A stretch of DNA of 64,000 nucleotides, from contig NC_060212.1 of assembly GCF_021130785.1 (NCBI RefSeq), forward strand, positions 145,207,001 to 145,271,000. Direction: 5' to 3'. This document shows, piece by piece, positions 22,500-33,880 of this stretch (the stretch's first letter is position 1; each line of letters begins with the position of its first letter). A program made the position numbers and the translations under genes. The DNA is from Homalodisca vitripennis. Lineage: Eukaryota; Arthropoda; Insecta; Hemiptera; Cicadellidae. Below the pieces are notes generated by a model. That model did not search any database. It was given only the letters and a program-made list of their open reading frames with translations, and was not told the origin of the DNA.

Positions 22500-22990
22500 C
22501 TTTCGCCAATGCGGATCTTTTGTTCCTGAGTCCTGTTACAGGAAGAATGAGTGCATTCCTAGTAAATATATATTCAGAAACAAATTAACTTGAATAAACG
22601 ACGTGTACGACTCACAAAATGGGTTTCTACAAAAAAAAAACTTACTAATATGTTACCGAATAAATTAAACTGTATCAGCCATTTGTCTGAAAACCGTGGT
22701 ACGTTCTATTACGTCGGAACTTTACGAAAAAATACATTAGCATAAAGTTTTTTATATTTATAGCCTGAAAATATAAATATATATCACTATATAATATAAT
22801 ACAAATATATAAATATATATCACTGAGTAAAGCTCGCAGATTTTACATTTATGATCGCTGAATTGGATATTTTCGAATAAAATAATGGAAATGTTTGTTT
22901 TAAATAATCATAACAATAAAAGTACTGAAATATTAAAAATCCTACAATATTCTATCATCAATAACAAATTAATAAAAGTACTTACGTATA
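22500..22990. other. A+T-rich stretch with short AT repeats
   Basis: ATATAAATATATATCACT occurs at about 22770 and again near 22806. Otherwise nothing. Confidence 0.55.
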
Positions 22991-23360
22991 CTGGTTTAAT
23001 TATTGCTGATATGTGCATGTGGATTGTGAAGGCGTGCTGCGGGACTCGAGAGAGAGCTTGGGAACAAGGAAGTACAATTTGTCCAGGGTTAAAGAGTTCG
23101 TTCGAACCGCCATGAAGACGGAAACTTCGGAGGGTGGTGATATAAAATCATTATCTACCATCAGATAACGGTAATGAATAAATTGTACCGATTAGAAAAG
23201 CCGATGTTGAGATATTAATTAGGCCGGTCCGGCAGCGGCTTCGGCCGTCACGTGCACCGGTAGTACTGCGCAGAAACTGGTTTAATATATGCACTTGGTT
23301 GATTAAATTCTTCAAAGGTAGGCCTAAAGCTCTATTTTCGGCAGTTTCCCACACGACAAG
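22991..23360. promoter_or_regulatory. Candidate regulatory island
   Basis: A patch richer in G+C and CpG with AGTTCGTTCGAACC near 23095, GATAACGGTAATGAAT near 23163 and CGTCACGTGCACCGG near 23247 (CACGTG E-box). Open frames on both strands (22885-23115, 23151-23354) have no domain. Confidence 0.25.
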
Positions 23361-24080
23361 CTTAGTGCGACATGAGCAGAAAGAGCTAATAGCTTAATGG
23401 GATCAAGTATTGCGTCACACTGTTGATGGACGATTATGTCTCTTTTCGCTGGATGGTTGAGATCAACAATTCATTGTTTTTGTTACCCCTGCAAATTAAT
23501 GACATGGTTGATGTTTATGAAAAACACTTAATTTGTTATTATATTAGGAAGTATTATTATCTGATATTTGTGATACTGTGGCTTATTGGTTTATTCTAGT
23601 TTATTAGTGAATATTTTAATATGAATAATGAATTCAATATATTTTCGTAACCAAAGATCAAACGACTGTTAACGTAATGAAGCGGCGTTCTCGTTTATTT
23701 AGTGATAGAGAGCGAACTAAAACACCGAGTAGAAATAAGCGTGAAAATTGGTGGGTCCTGCATTCTGGTTAAAAATATTCAGTATGGAAGAAACATATTT
23801 TTAAATCTTCTTAACAAAACTCAATGTATTGTTAAAAATAGAAACTAAATCAAATAGGTAATTTTTCAACTGTGAAATCATGAATTGTGTATATAGCAAA
23901 TAAACACAGTGAAGATCCCTCTTCCCCTTTGCACAAAACGCTAAATAATAGATTTTGCCGTAGGTGCAGAACCTAGATTCTTACTTGGTAGATTTTTTAA
24001 ACAAAAGCTAAATATTATACGAATACAGTATCTAATTTTCTTCAAAATACTCTCCAATCAAGAACGTAAAAAGTAGGGAA
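23361..24080. other. A+T-rich stretch, nothing recognised
   Basis: No supported feature. Confidence 0.55.
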
Positions 24081-24730
24081 TGGTTTTACAGTTTTGCTAG
24101 CAGTGAGCGAACCGGCAATTTGGAGATGAAGATGGAGATGGTGGGAGAGAAACAGCTGCGTCTAGCGGACTGGGAACAAAACATTGGCAGAATAGCTGCA
24201 GGAGCGTGCGGCAGCCGGCACCTGACGCGACGCCCGTGCCGTGCTGCCCAGTCGTGACAGGTGTACCACTACACACACGCACAAACACAGCACGTCCATT
24301 CTGGCACAAGGCAGTCGGTGCTGCAAAATCTGCTTCAACTATTCTCCAGAATTACTGTCATCAGTGTCATCCAGAGGAAACGTGAACTTTGCATTTTAAA
24401 TCTGTCGTTTTCGATAAAGCTTAAAACACACAATATTCCGGCGGAGAGAACGAACGTTCGTTATATTCAATTATCTGATCCAGTGTAACCGACAGTGTTG
24501 ACAATTTGCAAAAGAACCCCAGCGAAGGACGAAGACCGGAAAGTTTTCAAGACTTTCGTGGATAGAGTTGCCGCTCGGTCACGACCTGCCTTGTATACTA
24601 GATGTGTTTTAACTTTATCTCTGGCCACTGTACTAGTTGGCAACACTGCCAGTACATCTGACTCTTTTCCTTTCACCTCCTCCTCCACCCTTTTCCCGAT
24701 GTTTGTATTCCCGTAGTAGTCACCATCACT
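24081..24730. promoter_or_regulatory. Candidate regulatory island or decayed 5' region
   Basis: Mixed island with overlapping frames on both strands, the largest being 88 codons at 24467-24733 (minus). It includes TTGGCAACACTGCC near 24637, resembling insect core-promoter words of the TGGCAACACTG type, also seen around 38126 and 38202. The 88-codon product looks protein-like in composition but shows no family. Confidence 0.25.
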
Positions 24731-24959
24731 CAAGTTGAGGGGTTATCAATGTGCTTGCGAAATTGCAATTGTGTCTTCCACCAAGCAGAGTGTAGGCAAA
24801 ATGTAAAGTTGAAACGCTTCAGGTTTTTGAGGAACATTTCTCAAATGGCATATAAAAAATTGATGTTATCAAATATGAAATGTCATAATATTTGTGAGAA
24901 ATGGATATTAGAATTCTGTTAAGGCTGTTTTGCGCGTTGTCAAAGTTGACTAGAAACGT

Positions 24960-25690
24960 AAAATTTAGTTTCTGTGATGAGAATCACGTCTTGTCACACG
25001 GGTGTAATGTGGTTTGCTCTGGAGATTCATGTGATGTAGAGGTGCAAGACACGAGTTGCGCGCCCAGAGCGATGTGACTGTCGGTGACTCCTGCCGGGGA
25101 CATCCGTCCCCCTCAATTATCGCCAAGCACCGCGAGATCATGCAGATAACGAGAATCAATCCTCCACTTCTCCTCCAATTAACCCGGTTAGTAGACGCAT
25201 TGATAAAGGCAGCCCTAGCTCGGTCACGGAGGCCCGTAATAAGTAGCACGTTTGGGAATGTTAACGTGCGACGGAGACAAATGTTCCGGTGCGATCCGAG
25301 GCCGTGGCCGGGCACGGGTAGCGAACAACCGCCAAAGGGTCTCCTCATCAGACCGCATCACTGCCGCCCTATTAGCGGGCGGAGAGCGCAATTATTTGGC
25401 CGAAACAAACCGCCGCTGATGATTTGTACGGATACACCTGTGTCGGCGTCCCACACCTCCTCCGCGCCGTAACTACTTTCTACGGACCTCGGATGACGAA
25501 AGGTCGAGATGATTTGTTCCATCAGCCACCAAGCACCGTTAACGATCGATGTGGTGCGCCATACATCACCGCGTACAATAAGCTAACATTTGCATCCGAT
25601 GATTTTTCACCACTGATGGGGATTCCGGCCCGGCTGTTCCACTTCTAGGACACACCCCCTCACGGATATCCTCCCTGGGACGGTGAGTTG
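24960..25690. promoter_or_regulatory. Largest candidate regulatory island, CpG- and ATTA-rich
   Basis: About 700 bp, clearly richer in G+C and CpG than flanks, with clustered homeodomain-type cores (TCAATTATCG near 25115, CCAATTAACC near 25176, GCAATTATTTGG near 25389), GATA-like words (CAGATAACG, TTGATAAAGG), a Grainyhead-like AACCCGGTT and a TGATGATTTG word. Frames of 127 codons (24965-25348, minus) and 138 codons (25056-25472, plus) overlap on opposite strands and show no domain, as expected where stops are rare. I see it as a developmental enhancer candidate. Confidence 0.35.
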
Positions 25691-26127
25691 CAAAATATTA
25701 TTCACGTATTGATTGTGGAAAGTTTAGAAACATGTGGACCTATCGACATCCGTCATCGTGCAAACAGATTATTTGCTGTTTTTGCGATGCAACAGTATTT
25801 AGAAAAGAACATTGCAAATATTGTGAAGTTATCTTACATAGGCATTTAAAATATGGCTGTACTTTGCGGCCATCTTGATTTTAGTCCCATAATAATTGAT
25901 ATGCACCTACACACACCTTTTGTCTGTATTTTTAAACGTTATTCACTGTGTTATTTAAAAACTTTCTTATAGTTCACGGCATAGATATAATAATAATGCA
26001 ACGTTTAGGTTCAAACGCAAGCATAAATCCAGAAAAACTCACATAAACATCGAAAAAGGGTGCATCAAAACTGAAAATCTTTATTAGAACAACTAAAATG
26101 GTCCATATTTAAAATATGTGACATCTT
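25691..26127. other. A+T-rich stretch, nothing recognised
   Basis: No supported feature. Confidence 0.55.
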
Positions 26128-26483
26128 CTTGAAATTTGCTTTAATTATAGTTAGATTGCTTAAAAAGAATAATGTCAAAAATCTAAATTTCCTGGGCTAA
26201 TGCAGGGTTACAAAGATTATTATAAGTATCCAAAACAATTAATCATAATTTAACCTAGAGAAGTTAAACTATTCTTTAACTTCTGTTCTTGAAAGACAAG
26301 TGCTATTTATTGAAGAAAAAAGTATTAAATAATTTTAAATTTACAATTACTTGAGGGATAGTACAGATTGCGCTAAATGCATGAGATATTAGTAATTAAA
26401 TAACCCTAGAAAAACACAGTTTAATAGGCTACAGAAATACAACTATAACATTTAAATCAACATGCAATTTTTATCTATGTAAA
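26128..26483. repeat. Direct repeat copy A (about 356 bp)
   Basis: Shares with copy B (27562-27908), in order, TTGAAATTTGCTT, AAGAATAATG, AAAGATTATTATAA, CTATTTATTGAAGAAAA, TACAATTACTTG, GTACAGATTG, GTAATTAAAT and ACTATAACATTTAAATCA. Both are interrupted by small indels. Offset about 1434 bp. No coding frame. Confidence 0.8.
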
Positions 26484-27561
26484 TGGCATTGCCCAAGAGG
26501 AGTCTTTCGTCACTCCCAAACTTATTGAAAAAGTATGTACTTGACAAATAAACAAACCAAAAACCGTTTGGGTGCGTATCACTTATACAATTAAAATTAT
26601 AACCTCCCATAACGTTTCGAAAAAATAATAGTGTAAAAGTGCATGAAGTTTAACATTGTTCTTATGGGGAAAGACTCAAGGTCGTTTCACTACAGCCGGA
26701 TCTTATATGAAAAACTGCACTATGAAATTTAATGAGTGGCACTTTGCACAACAGTTGTAAATTCTCCTCAGTTCAATTAGGGTATACTATGGGTTTTGGC
26801 TTGGCATTTGATTAATTTGCCATTTAGTATTGAGTAAGATGTAATTTCGTCCATTACGATTGTCCCAGTTTTGGTTCCCGAGGCCTGCCCTAACGCGCGC
26901 GCTCCGCACGGCACTCTACGATCCTCGGCCGGAATGCTAACTGTGGATGGGGCGGACCCCCACACGAGTCTCAGATTATACAGTCCATGGGGACACTAGG
27001 GGTCGTGATTGCTGGCCATTACCCGATGTCCCTAGGCACCTAGGTAATCTTCCGTCTTGACTTATGCTCAACTTTCACTCACATTTTATGGGGTCCTTGC
27101 ACAAAGTGCATTTCCTGTGATCAGCTGTAGTTTCCCTGATTGATGACAGAGCCGAGTGGTAGGTCAGAGGTCGATCACTGTTTGGTCATCGAAGAAAGCT
27201 TGTGCATTGAGCTTGACAATGTGATTCACTTTATTTAACGATGCAGTGAAAAGCATTGTGAAAAGAAAACAAAAGTTAGATAATCTCATAAGCGGGACTC
27301 GGAAAGGTTACAATAATTGGATTGTTAGTACAAATCAATGAAACTAGTGTCGAGGGTTTAAGAGATGTCACGAGGATATGATTGCTTCCAAGATTCCCAA
27401 ATTCCTTCGTGACTAGCTTATAACTGAAGGATTCCAGTTAAATAACAGCACTTTATCAACGTACAAGTCATTTGACTTGTCTAAAGTGGTGTGCAGTCTA
27501 GCCAAAATGTATTGATGTTTTTCGAATTAATGAACTTTATTGTCTATGGATCGTTAAAAGT
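26484..27561. other. Spacer between direct repeats, with an island at about 26860-27200
   Basis: A copy of a short dispersed word (GAAGTTTAACATTGTTCTTATGG, given here as GAAGTTTAACATTGTTC) is at about 26645; related versions are near 32690 and 41850. The island around 26870-27010 is richer in G+C. No transposase, primer-binding site or coding frame identified. Confidence 0.35.
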
Positions 27562-27908
27562 CATCTTGAAATTTGCTTAAACTATAGTCAGATTACTAAT
27601 AAAGAATAATGCAAAGAAGCTAAATCAGCTGGGACAATGCATTATTATAAAGATTATTATAAATATCAAAATCAATCAATCCTAATTTAACCAGAGAAAT
27701 TAAACGATATAGCGCTCTTGAATGAAAAGTAGTATTTATTGAAGAAAATCGTGACAAATGATTTTAAACTTACAATTACTTGTGGGATCGTACAGATTGA
27801 GCTAAAGGCATGATGATATTCGTAATTAAATTACCCAAGAAAAAACATAGTTTAATACAGGAAGAAAACTATAACATTTAAATCACCATGCCATTTTTAT
27901 TTATGTAA
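27562..27908. repeat. Direct repeat copy B (about 347 bp)
   Basis: Diverged partner of 26128-26483, same orientation. It ends with CATTTTTATTTATGTAA, matching CAATTTTTATCTATGTAA in copy A. Neither copy starts TG and ends CA, and no primer-binding or polypurine tract was seen, so they are unlikely to be LTRs. Confidence 0.8.
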
Positions 27909-28119
27909 CTATAAATATTTAATAGCATTTAAACGATCTACCAGTTGGTGATGGTTCTCATCCGAAGAAGATTATTATGAAACTTTCACAAAACATTAGG
28001 AATTTTAGGCATTTTTCAACTGCATGAGAATATGCATCTTACTAATGGAAAGACCCCATTTCGATTAAGTAAACACATTATCCATATTTTTGCCATTTTG
28101 GTCTGTATTGCAACTCTAA

Positions 28120-28570
28120 ACTTGCAGCATATAGTAGATGCAGGTGTATAGTCTGTGTCTGCCCGGAGGCAAGCAGTGGTGGTGGCTCGTGCATCTCGCT
28201 TACTGAGAGCCAATCATGATGACGCCGCCAAGGCCGTGGGTCCAACTTAATAGACTCAGCTGTTGTAATCTTGGGTCGTCGCTTAGCAGTAATTAACGAT
28301 GACTGTCCGAATCTTACAGGATCAATTTCCGGAACCACCTGTAGGTCGGCTGCCCGACATATGGCGCGCGCACGCTACCTCCTCCGCCACGTGCTATTTA
28401 CATCTGATTTCAGGATATTGCCTTTTTTGTCCTTCCCCGTGGCGCTCCACTCGCACCCCGCTTCTGGATTCCCCAGCCTCGGGTGGAACGGTGGAAATAG
28501 TCTATTTAATCCAAGTACATGTAGATGCTATCACGTTGATGTAGATGCTATCGACAACCACGACCTGGGA
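28120..28570. promoter_or_regulatory. Candidate regulatory island
   Basis: CpG-rich patch with GAGCCAATCATGATGACG near 28207, AGTAATTAACGATGACTG near 28288, GCCACGTGC near 28387 and a two-copy 20-bp tandem (ATGTAGATGCTATC at 28519 and 28539). Frames of 81-114 codons overlap on both strands and have no domain. Confidence 0.3.
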
Positions 28571-29590
28571 AAGATGGCGTTTTCGTTGTTTTTGTTATTG
28601 TTTAATTTCGATTGAAAATTATTCAGTTTACTGTGGAAATTCGACCTTACTTTGTACAGAATGGCTCTTTAATTGCATCACGAACATTTGCATTGTAAAA
28701 ATTTCCATAATTCAATTTTCTACATGTTTTTACTACTACTGGATCAATCAGCTTGCTCTGTCGTGTTTAATTGAGTTTAAAAGTAAAGTTGAATAGTAAA
28801 CTCTGAAGACAGACAAGCCATTCCATTTGGAAACTGATTATTCCATCTCGTAATAGATTTAGGAAACCATTTCCATTAAACCAATACGAACTGAGGGAAA
28901 TTGCACAAATTGGCAGTTTAACCTATATATATAAAATATATAAAAAATATCAAATTTTGTTCCCCAATGTGTTAGTGATTAATAGTTAGTTAATAGTCCC
29001 TTCCAGGGGAACGGTTTATGAGGAATTTAACAAGGAAATCTTACATCTAAGCAAGGGTAAAATGGTAGATAACGAAAACAATAAGTGAACAATTTACACA
29101 AACGGGTATTACATTTACAAAATCTTGAATATTGAATAACAAACCATGAATTGTACAGACACTTTGTAAAATTAAATTTTGTTAAAGCAGTTTAATTTTG
29201 ATCTAACTAAATTTTATGTATTTTTTTATGTCTACCATTTCTAACAACCGAATCTACACCAGTCAATCGAAATATGAAAGGACCCTTTTTTCCTGCGATT
29301 TACAGTGAAACCTAAATATAATGATAATAAAAACCCCATGGAGTCTTTTGTAGCAGGTAAGTTTTTGTGTTCAGTGCAAACTGTGTAAAATTATTTCTTA
29401 TAGTTTTCTAAACATGTCCAATTATTGATCTTTATTATTTTAACCGACAATGAATCTGTAAAAATGTCTGATCTCCTGATCCTACTCCCGATCATGTCCT
29501 ACTGGCTGAGTTTTAACAATATCTCGAGATCGAACTAAGCTGTGTATTTCAATTTGTTTGAATTTAGCTTCATATTTATACAGGCAATAT
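28571..29590. other. A+T-rich stretch, nothing recognised
   Basis: The 83-codon frame 28545-28796 has no domain. Otherwise empty. Confidence 0.5.
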
Positions 29591-29700
29591 ATGCATGATA
29601 GTGATATAGGACTTAGCTGAGCGTTAGCGAACATTTTAACATTGACCTTTTAGGTACCACAGAGGCAACGAGAAAATGGAGGAATGTATTAAATGTAAAC
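29591..29700 (+). repeat. Dispersed repeat copy (GAGcGTTAGcGA family)
   Basis: GCTGAGCGTTAGCGAACATT followed about 40 bp on by GAGGCAACGAGAAAATGGAG, the same order as near 1600-1670. A weaker word, TTGAGCGTCAGTAAAT, lies at about 29858. Confidence 0.4.
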
Positions 29701-30290
29701 AAAGTGGAAACAAGCATATGACATTTACTGTTACATAGTAACGCACATAATCTATAATTATTCGCAAGATATATCGAGAAGGAATCCATCTAGACTTTAC
29801 ATTTTGCGTAAAACTCCACTTCTAAATAGACAAGAATGGCCCAAATACGGCATTTGATTGAGCGTCAGTAAATTATCCAGTAGATCCAAAACTATCCATA
29901 ATTACACATATCAAACTATCCATAATTTCTCCTTCGTCCGTTAAAAGCATGTCAATCATCTCTTTTTTGTATGATTTTATGTATATATCTGTTCGCAGGA
30001 CATACCAAGAACGAAATAAGCTATTGACTTGAAACTGAAGCGCAGCTTGTTATTCGACTCATGAAGTGGAGTACTCCTACATTGTATTAGTAGAGTCTTA
30101 TTGTTGTAGCCTATATAGTAAATTTGTTATTGTTAACTGTGTTTGAGCTGTTAACTGTTTTCAGGTATATATGACTTAAGATAAGTGTCAACTTGTTTAA
30201 TTTTGTCACAGAGTTTTTGTAATTGATTTTTTGAATTGAACTGAAAACTTTGTATACAAACACAACTTGTTTAATTTACAATCCTGCAAT
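29701..30290. other. A+T-rich stretch, nothing recognised
   Basis: No supported feature. Confidence 0.5.
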
Positions 30291-30560
30291 GTTTCCACAT
30301 TACGAAGTTACGCTGAACGGTGACTGCCAGCGTAGGCCAGCTATCTCATCTAATTGCAGTAGCCAGGCGATGTGAGCGAGTGGGCCGCAACAGTGACGCG
30401 GCCGGCGAGCGTGCATTACCGCTACTGGGAGATACTATCTGCGGGCTCCACCTCAGCCCCCGGTATATTCATGAGGGGTCAAGGTGTCGTATGGCTGCAT
30501 ATAAAGCTCCTGCAATTTTTGGATCTCACTTTTGTAAATTAACATATGTAAATTGACTGC
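30291..30560. promoter_or_regulatory. Candidate regulatory island with TATA-like word
   Basis: G+C-rich patch between A+T-rich flanks with GCTATCTCATCTAATTGCAG near 30340, GGGGTCAAGGTGTCG near 30475 (steroidogenic-factor-like TCAAGGTG) and GCATATAAAGC near 30496. The 78-codon frame 30320-30556 has no domain. Confidence 0.25.
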
Positions 30561-31574
30561 TTACTTTTTCATTTACAGTTCTTTATCACTTGTCAAATAG
30601 CCTGACACATGATTTTGGATTGTTTAAAAATGACTAGCTTACGCAATGTTAGTGATTTTTTTGACGTGGAACATCGCCCCGTGTTGAAAAAACAAATCAA
30701 GTGTTATACTGAGACTTCATGTGAGAGTTTTTGTAAATTACAATCCACGTTTTACATTTGTTTTTAAAATTTCAGAACATTCTGAGACGAATCAGGTAGA
30801 ACAGTAATGTCGGTGAAGCACATACTTGCGTTGAAAGACTCTTTCAGTGGGCCAACTGGCTAGACGGTTAACACGGGTTTCAATTCATTTATCAGAAGTG
30901 TATCTCACGAAATTCGCATTGCGATGTTTTGGAATTTATACACGACATATCTTCTTGGTGGTTTCAAAAATTGTTAATGTTCCATTTTAATATTTCAATG
31001 TTTAGTTATTTATCACACAAAATATTTACAGAACGAAAATATAGTTCTTAATATTTCGTGTAATTATTAAGGACACTTCTATTACCAAAACATAAAATTA
31101 AAAAAAAGAGAAAAATACTGTATGTAGAGAAACGCCTTGAGTTTCTTTAAATAAGAACGATGCTAAATGTCAATAGATATTTGTAAATACTTTGTGAATA
31201 CTTTAATATATCAACGATGAAGTACATCAAATTTTGTCTGTTTTGTTGTTAAAAAGGTTTTTTTTTCAGAATAATCTTTAAAAACATTGAAAAAATTAAA
31301 ACGTATTAGGGTGAAGTGCGGTAAGTGAGACCACAAAATCATATAGTTGTAGTACTTTGAACCTAAATATCTCCGCAATAATTATTAGTATTTTAATCAA
31401 ATTTTGCATTTTTATCAGATTTTAATCAAATACATAACTTCTGAGCCTGATGCTACTCTTGTTCTTTAATTAACAGCAGGGTTTTCTTTATGTTTTAGTT
31501 CAGAAAAAGTAAATTTTTTAAAGTCATCTTTAATTGGATTGTTAAATTATGAAGAAAGTACCTTAACTGGTGTT
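30561..31574. other. A+T-rich stretch, nothing firm
   Basis: AGGGTGAAGTGCGGTAAGTG at about 31309 might be the terminus of the transposon whose relic lies at 31575-32610, but I found no matching inverted end on the other side. Confidence 0.4.
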
Positions 31575-32610
31575 TTAGGCGAGAAAGTCATGTCTCGTAT
31601 AGTGTATTTGTGATAAAGACTCACTTATTCTTAATGGACTCTTGGGACTGCGAATGGCCTCGCTCATAGATGATCCTACTATTGATGTGCCTGGAATAGA
31701 TACGACTTTACATGAGGCTGAACGTGTCGCTGAAGATTTAGAGGTAGAAGCTGCATCCGAATTGGGGAAAGGCTTGCTCAAAGTCTTCTGCCAGCATTGC
31801 CAAGCCATTGTATCATATGGTTCCTTAGGTATGATATGTATGTTGTACAGAACAATGCCACCTTTTCTTAAACCAGTTTTAATTACATCGGCATTTGTAT
31901 TTAGCCATAATTTGCTTATCATGACAGGAAACTGTGTTTTTTGTTATTATTTACGACCTGCTGCCTTTGCCACTTAAATAGCTATATTCCCTATATACCC
32001 CGCCTCACGCTTTAGGGATTTAAAGTATGATGAGTCCAGGGGTTGTAACAGTTTGTAAAACACACATCTTTCATCGATATGTGTTGATTGCACATCATAA
32101 ATTATTAAAATGATTGGTCTATCTTTAGTTACATTTAGGATGAATGTGTATTTCATATAATGTGTAAAGACATTTTATTCTATCCACCCTTTGCTCATTG
32201 CCGCCTAAGCTTTATTTGGGAAATCTTCATTTACCATTCGTTCCATATGTTTTTCTCCATAAATATTATGAGTGTAGGAAGCTTTTTCACCTGATGTGTT
32301 AGTTCCAAATATAACTGTTCTATTTTCTTTCAGAGGCGCACTAGTTGTCCTGGTTGCAGGAGAGTTTATACCTCCCACAACTTTTGTCTTTGATGGGTCA
32401 ATGAAACAACTATTTTCGTCTATGTTATAAATTTAGTGAGGGGTTTTGTCCAATGAAGTTGAAAGAATTTCATGAAGAAGGTCAAAGTTAATTTTAAACG
32501 GATCAAGAGCCTTTTTTGCAAATCCACTGACTCTGGTGTTATGATGGACAAACGATGACTTTTTGATTGGAATAACAAATCTACTCCCGGGATGTTATCT
32601 TTCAATGTTA
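31575..32610 (-). pseudogene. Decayed pogo/Tigger-like (DDE) transposase
   Basis: Read on the minus strand from 32605: a DNA-binding-domain end resembling the CENP-B-type region (SHRLSIITPESVDLQKR, compare H..LS.R.PEATSL.R), then the first catalytic block IYNIDEN near 32430 followed by SPATRTT and TVIFGTNTSGE, then SKGWIE, FILNVTKDRPIILIIYD (compare ...P.LL..D.H.SH), LQPLDSSYFKSLKRE near 32020, and finally GLRKGGIVLYNIHIIPKEPY near 31880 (compare GF..AGI.PFN...IP..A). The order and spacing follow pogo/Tigger transposases of the DDE_1 family. It is broken: stop codons follow GWIE and other blocks, the histidine block after the second aspartate is altered (DVQSTH instead of DGHSSH), and part of the sequence between that block and LQPLD is missing. 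Frames seen separately at 32420-32605, 31974-32156 and 31575-31922 (minus) are pieces of this one gene. Confidence 0.82.
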
Positions 32611-32860
32611 GGCCTCATTAAATTTTTTAAATGACACATCTCTTATAATGCTTCGACTCACATTGTGGTAGTAGAAGTGCACAAGGTTTAACAGTGTTCT
32701 TATAGACATACAATCAATATGGCTGCCATTACAGCTTTTAATGGGTGGACCGATGCTCCTAGGTATCTCACAGAGGCAACCCGAACATATCCATCCATGG
32801 TGTATTACATATATTCATGGCGAGAAGAGCAGTAAGACTGAACCGAATTAGTTACAAATG
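32611..32860. other. Transposon 5' flank or unassigned
   Basis: Contains GGTTTAACAGTGTTCTTATAG near 32690 (given as GGTTTAACAGTGTTCTTAT), related to words near 26645 and 41850. No end of the pogo-like element could be defined. Confidence 0.35.
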
Positions 32861-33400
32861 TGGATTTGTCACTATTTTATCTGGGAAAGGATAGCGACAT
32901 TTCCCCAAAGCATTTGCGATACATGCTTGAGGACACCGTGGTTGTCCCACAAGTCTCTCTGTGGACCTGTCCAGAACTCTTACAGGTACTCGTGTAATTG
33001 CCAGGATATTGGAAGGGTGGTGCACGGTGCACAGTTGTGGCGCGTGCGGTCAGCAGCCCGTGTCCTGCGCCTACGCCTGCGCCTGGTCCTCTACAGGAAC
33101 TGTGCTCTGGAGCGCACCACATGGCGACAGGTTGCCTATCGCTAGCAGTAATGACATGCGCAGGTGCTGCTACACTCACCCTCTGTCACGGGGTGGTCGG
33201 GCTACCACGGTCTTACTGAGGCCAGGGACTGCTTAATTGATCAACAGGCCTCGAAGGGTGGTGCTTCATCAACCACCCTTCCATTACCACAAAATCTCTT
33301 AATTCGATCGGTATTCAAGGACTACCTGAAAAAATCAGGTAGTTTAGGTCGTTTCCACTTCCTAGGCCTTGACACATTGTCTTTGCCCTAGTTTCTTTGA
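32861..33400. promoter_or_regulatory. Candidate regulatory island with two adjacent hairpins
   Basis: G+C-rich from about 32930 to 33240 with GCCTACGCCTGCGCCTGG. It is followed by two short perfect hairpins: GAAGGGTGGT/ACCACCCTTC at 33253-33281 with a 9-nt loop, and ACTACCTGA/TCAGGTAGT at 33321-33343 with an A5 loop. Frames of 73-100 codons overlap on both strands in at least four registers, which argues against coding. Confidence 0.3.
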
Positions 33401-33880
33401 CCAATTTACATTCTTGGAGATTGTGTGAGTGATGAGTGAAAAATTGTTTTCTTTGATTCTGTTTCCTTTCTTTTCGAATCTTTCTTTTTGTTTGCTATTA
33501 ATACTCTGCTCGTAAGATTAATTTTTATGTTGGTGACATGTGGGAAAGTCACCAAAGTCACAAACCCTTCAATAGTATTTCATATAAAAATAATTATTGC
33601 TATATTTTGTTATTGTATGAGTGCAATATCTGACTTAATTCGTCAGCTGCACTACACATACAGTATTAGGGCAAATGGGTTATTTTTAGATCTATAAAAA
33701 AAATTTTAAGTGACATAAAATCTGCCTTTTTTATAAACTTTGATCCACATATTCAAAGGTGCTACAGCTTGGGAAAATTGAACTGTAAAAGGATCCTTCC
33801 CCTTATAAAACATTTGAAAGCATGGTATAGCTGGCACTAGAGATGTTTTTGGGGAAGGACGGTCTCCTGCAACTTGCTCC
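33401..33880. other. A+T-rich stretch, nothing recognised
   Basis: Frames 33488-33697 (plus) and 33706-33924 (minus) have no domain. Confidence 0.5.

Noticed and set aside
24965..25472. Two overlapping genes of 127 and 138 codons
   Set aside because: They overlap on opposite strands over the same CpG-rich patch and neither has a recognisable motif.
26128..27908. Short LTR retrotransposon with two LTRs
   Set aside because: No TG...CA ends, no primer-binding site, no polypurine tract, and no gag or pol remnant between the copies.
31642..31977. 111-codon plus-strand gene
   Set aside because: It is the antisense shadow of the pogo-like transposase relic.
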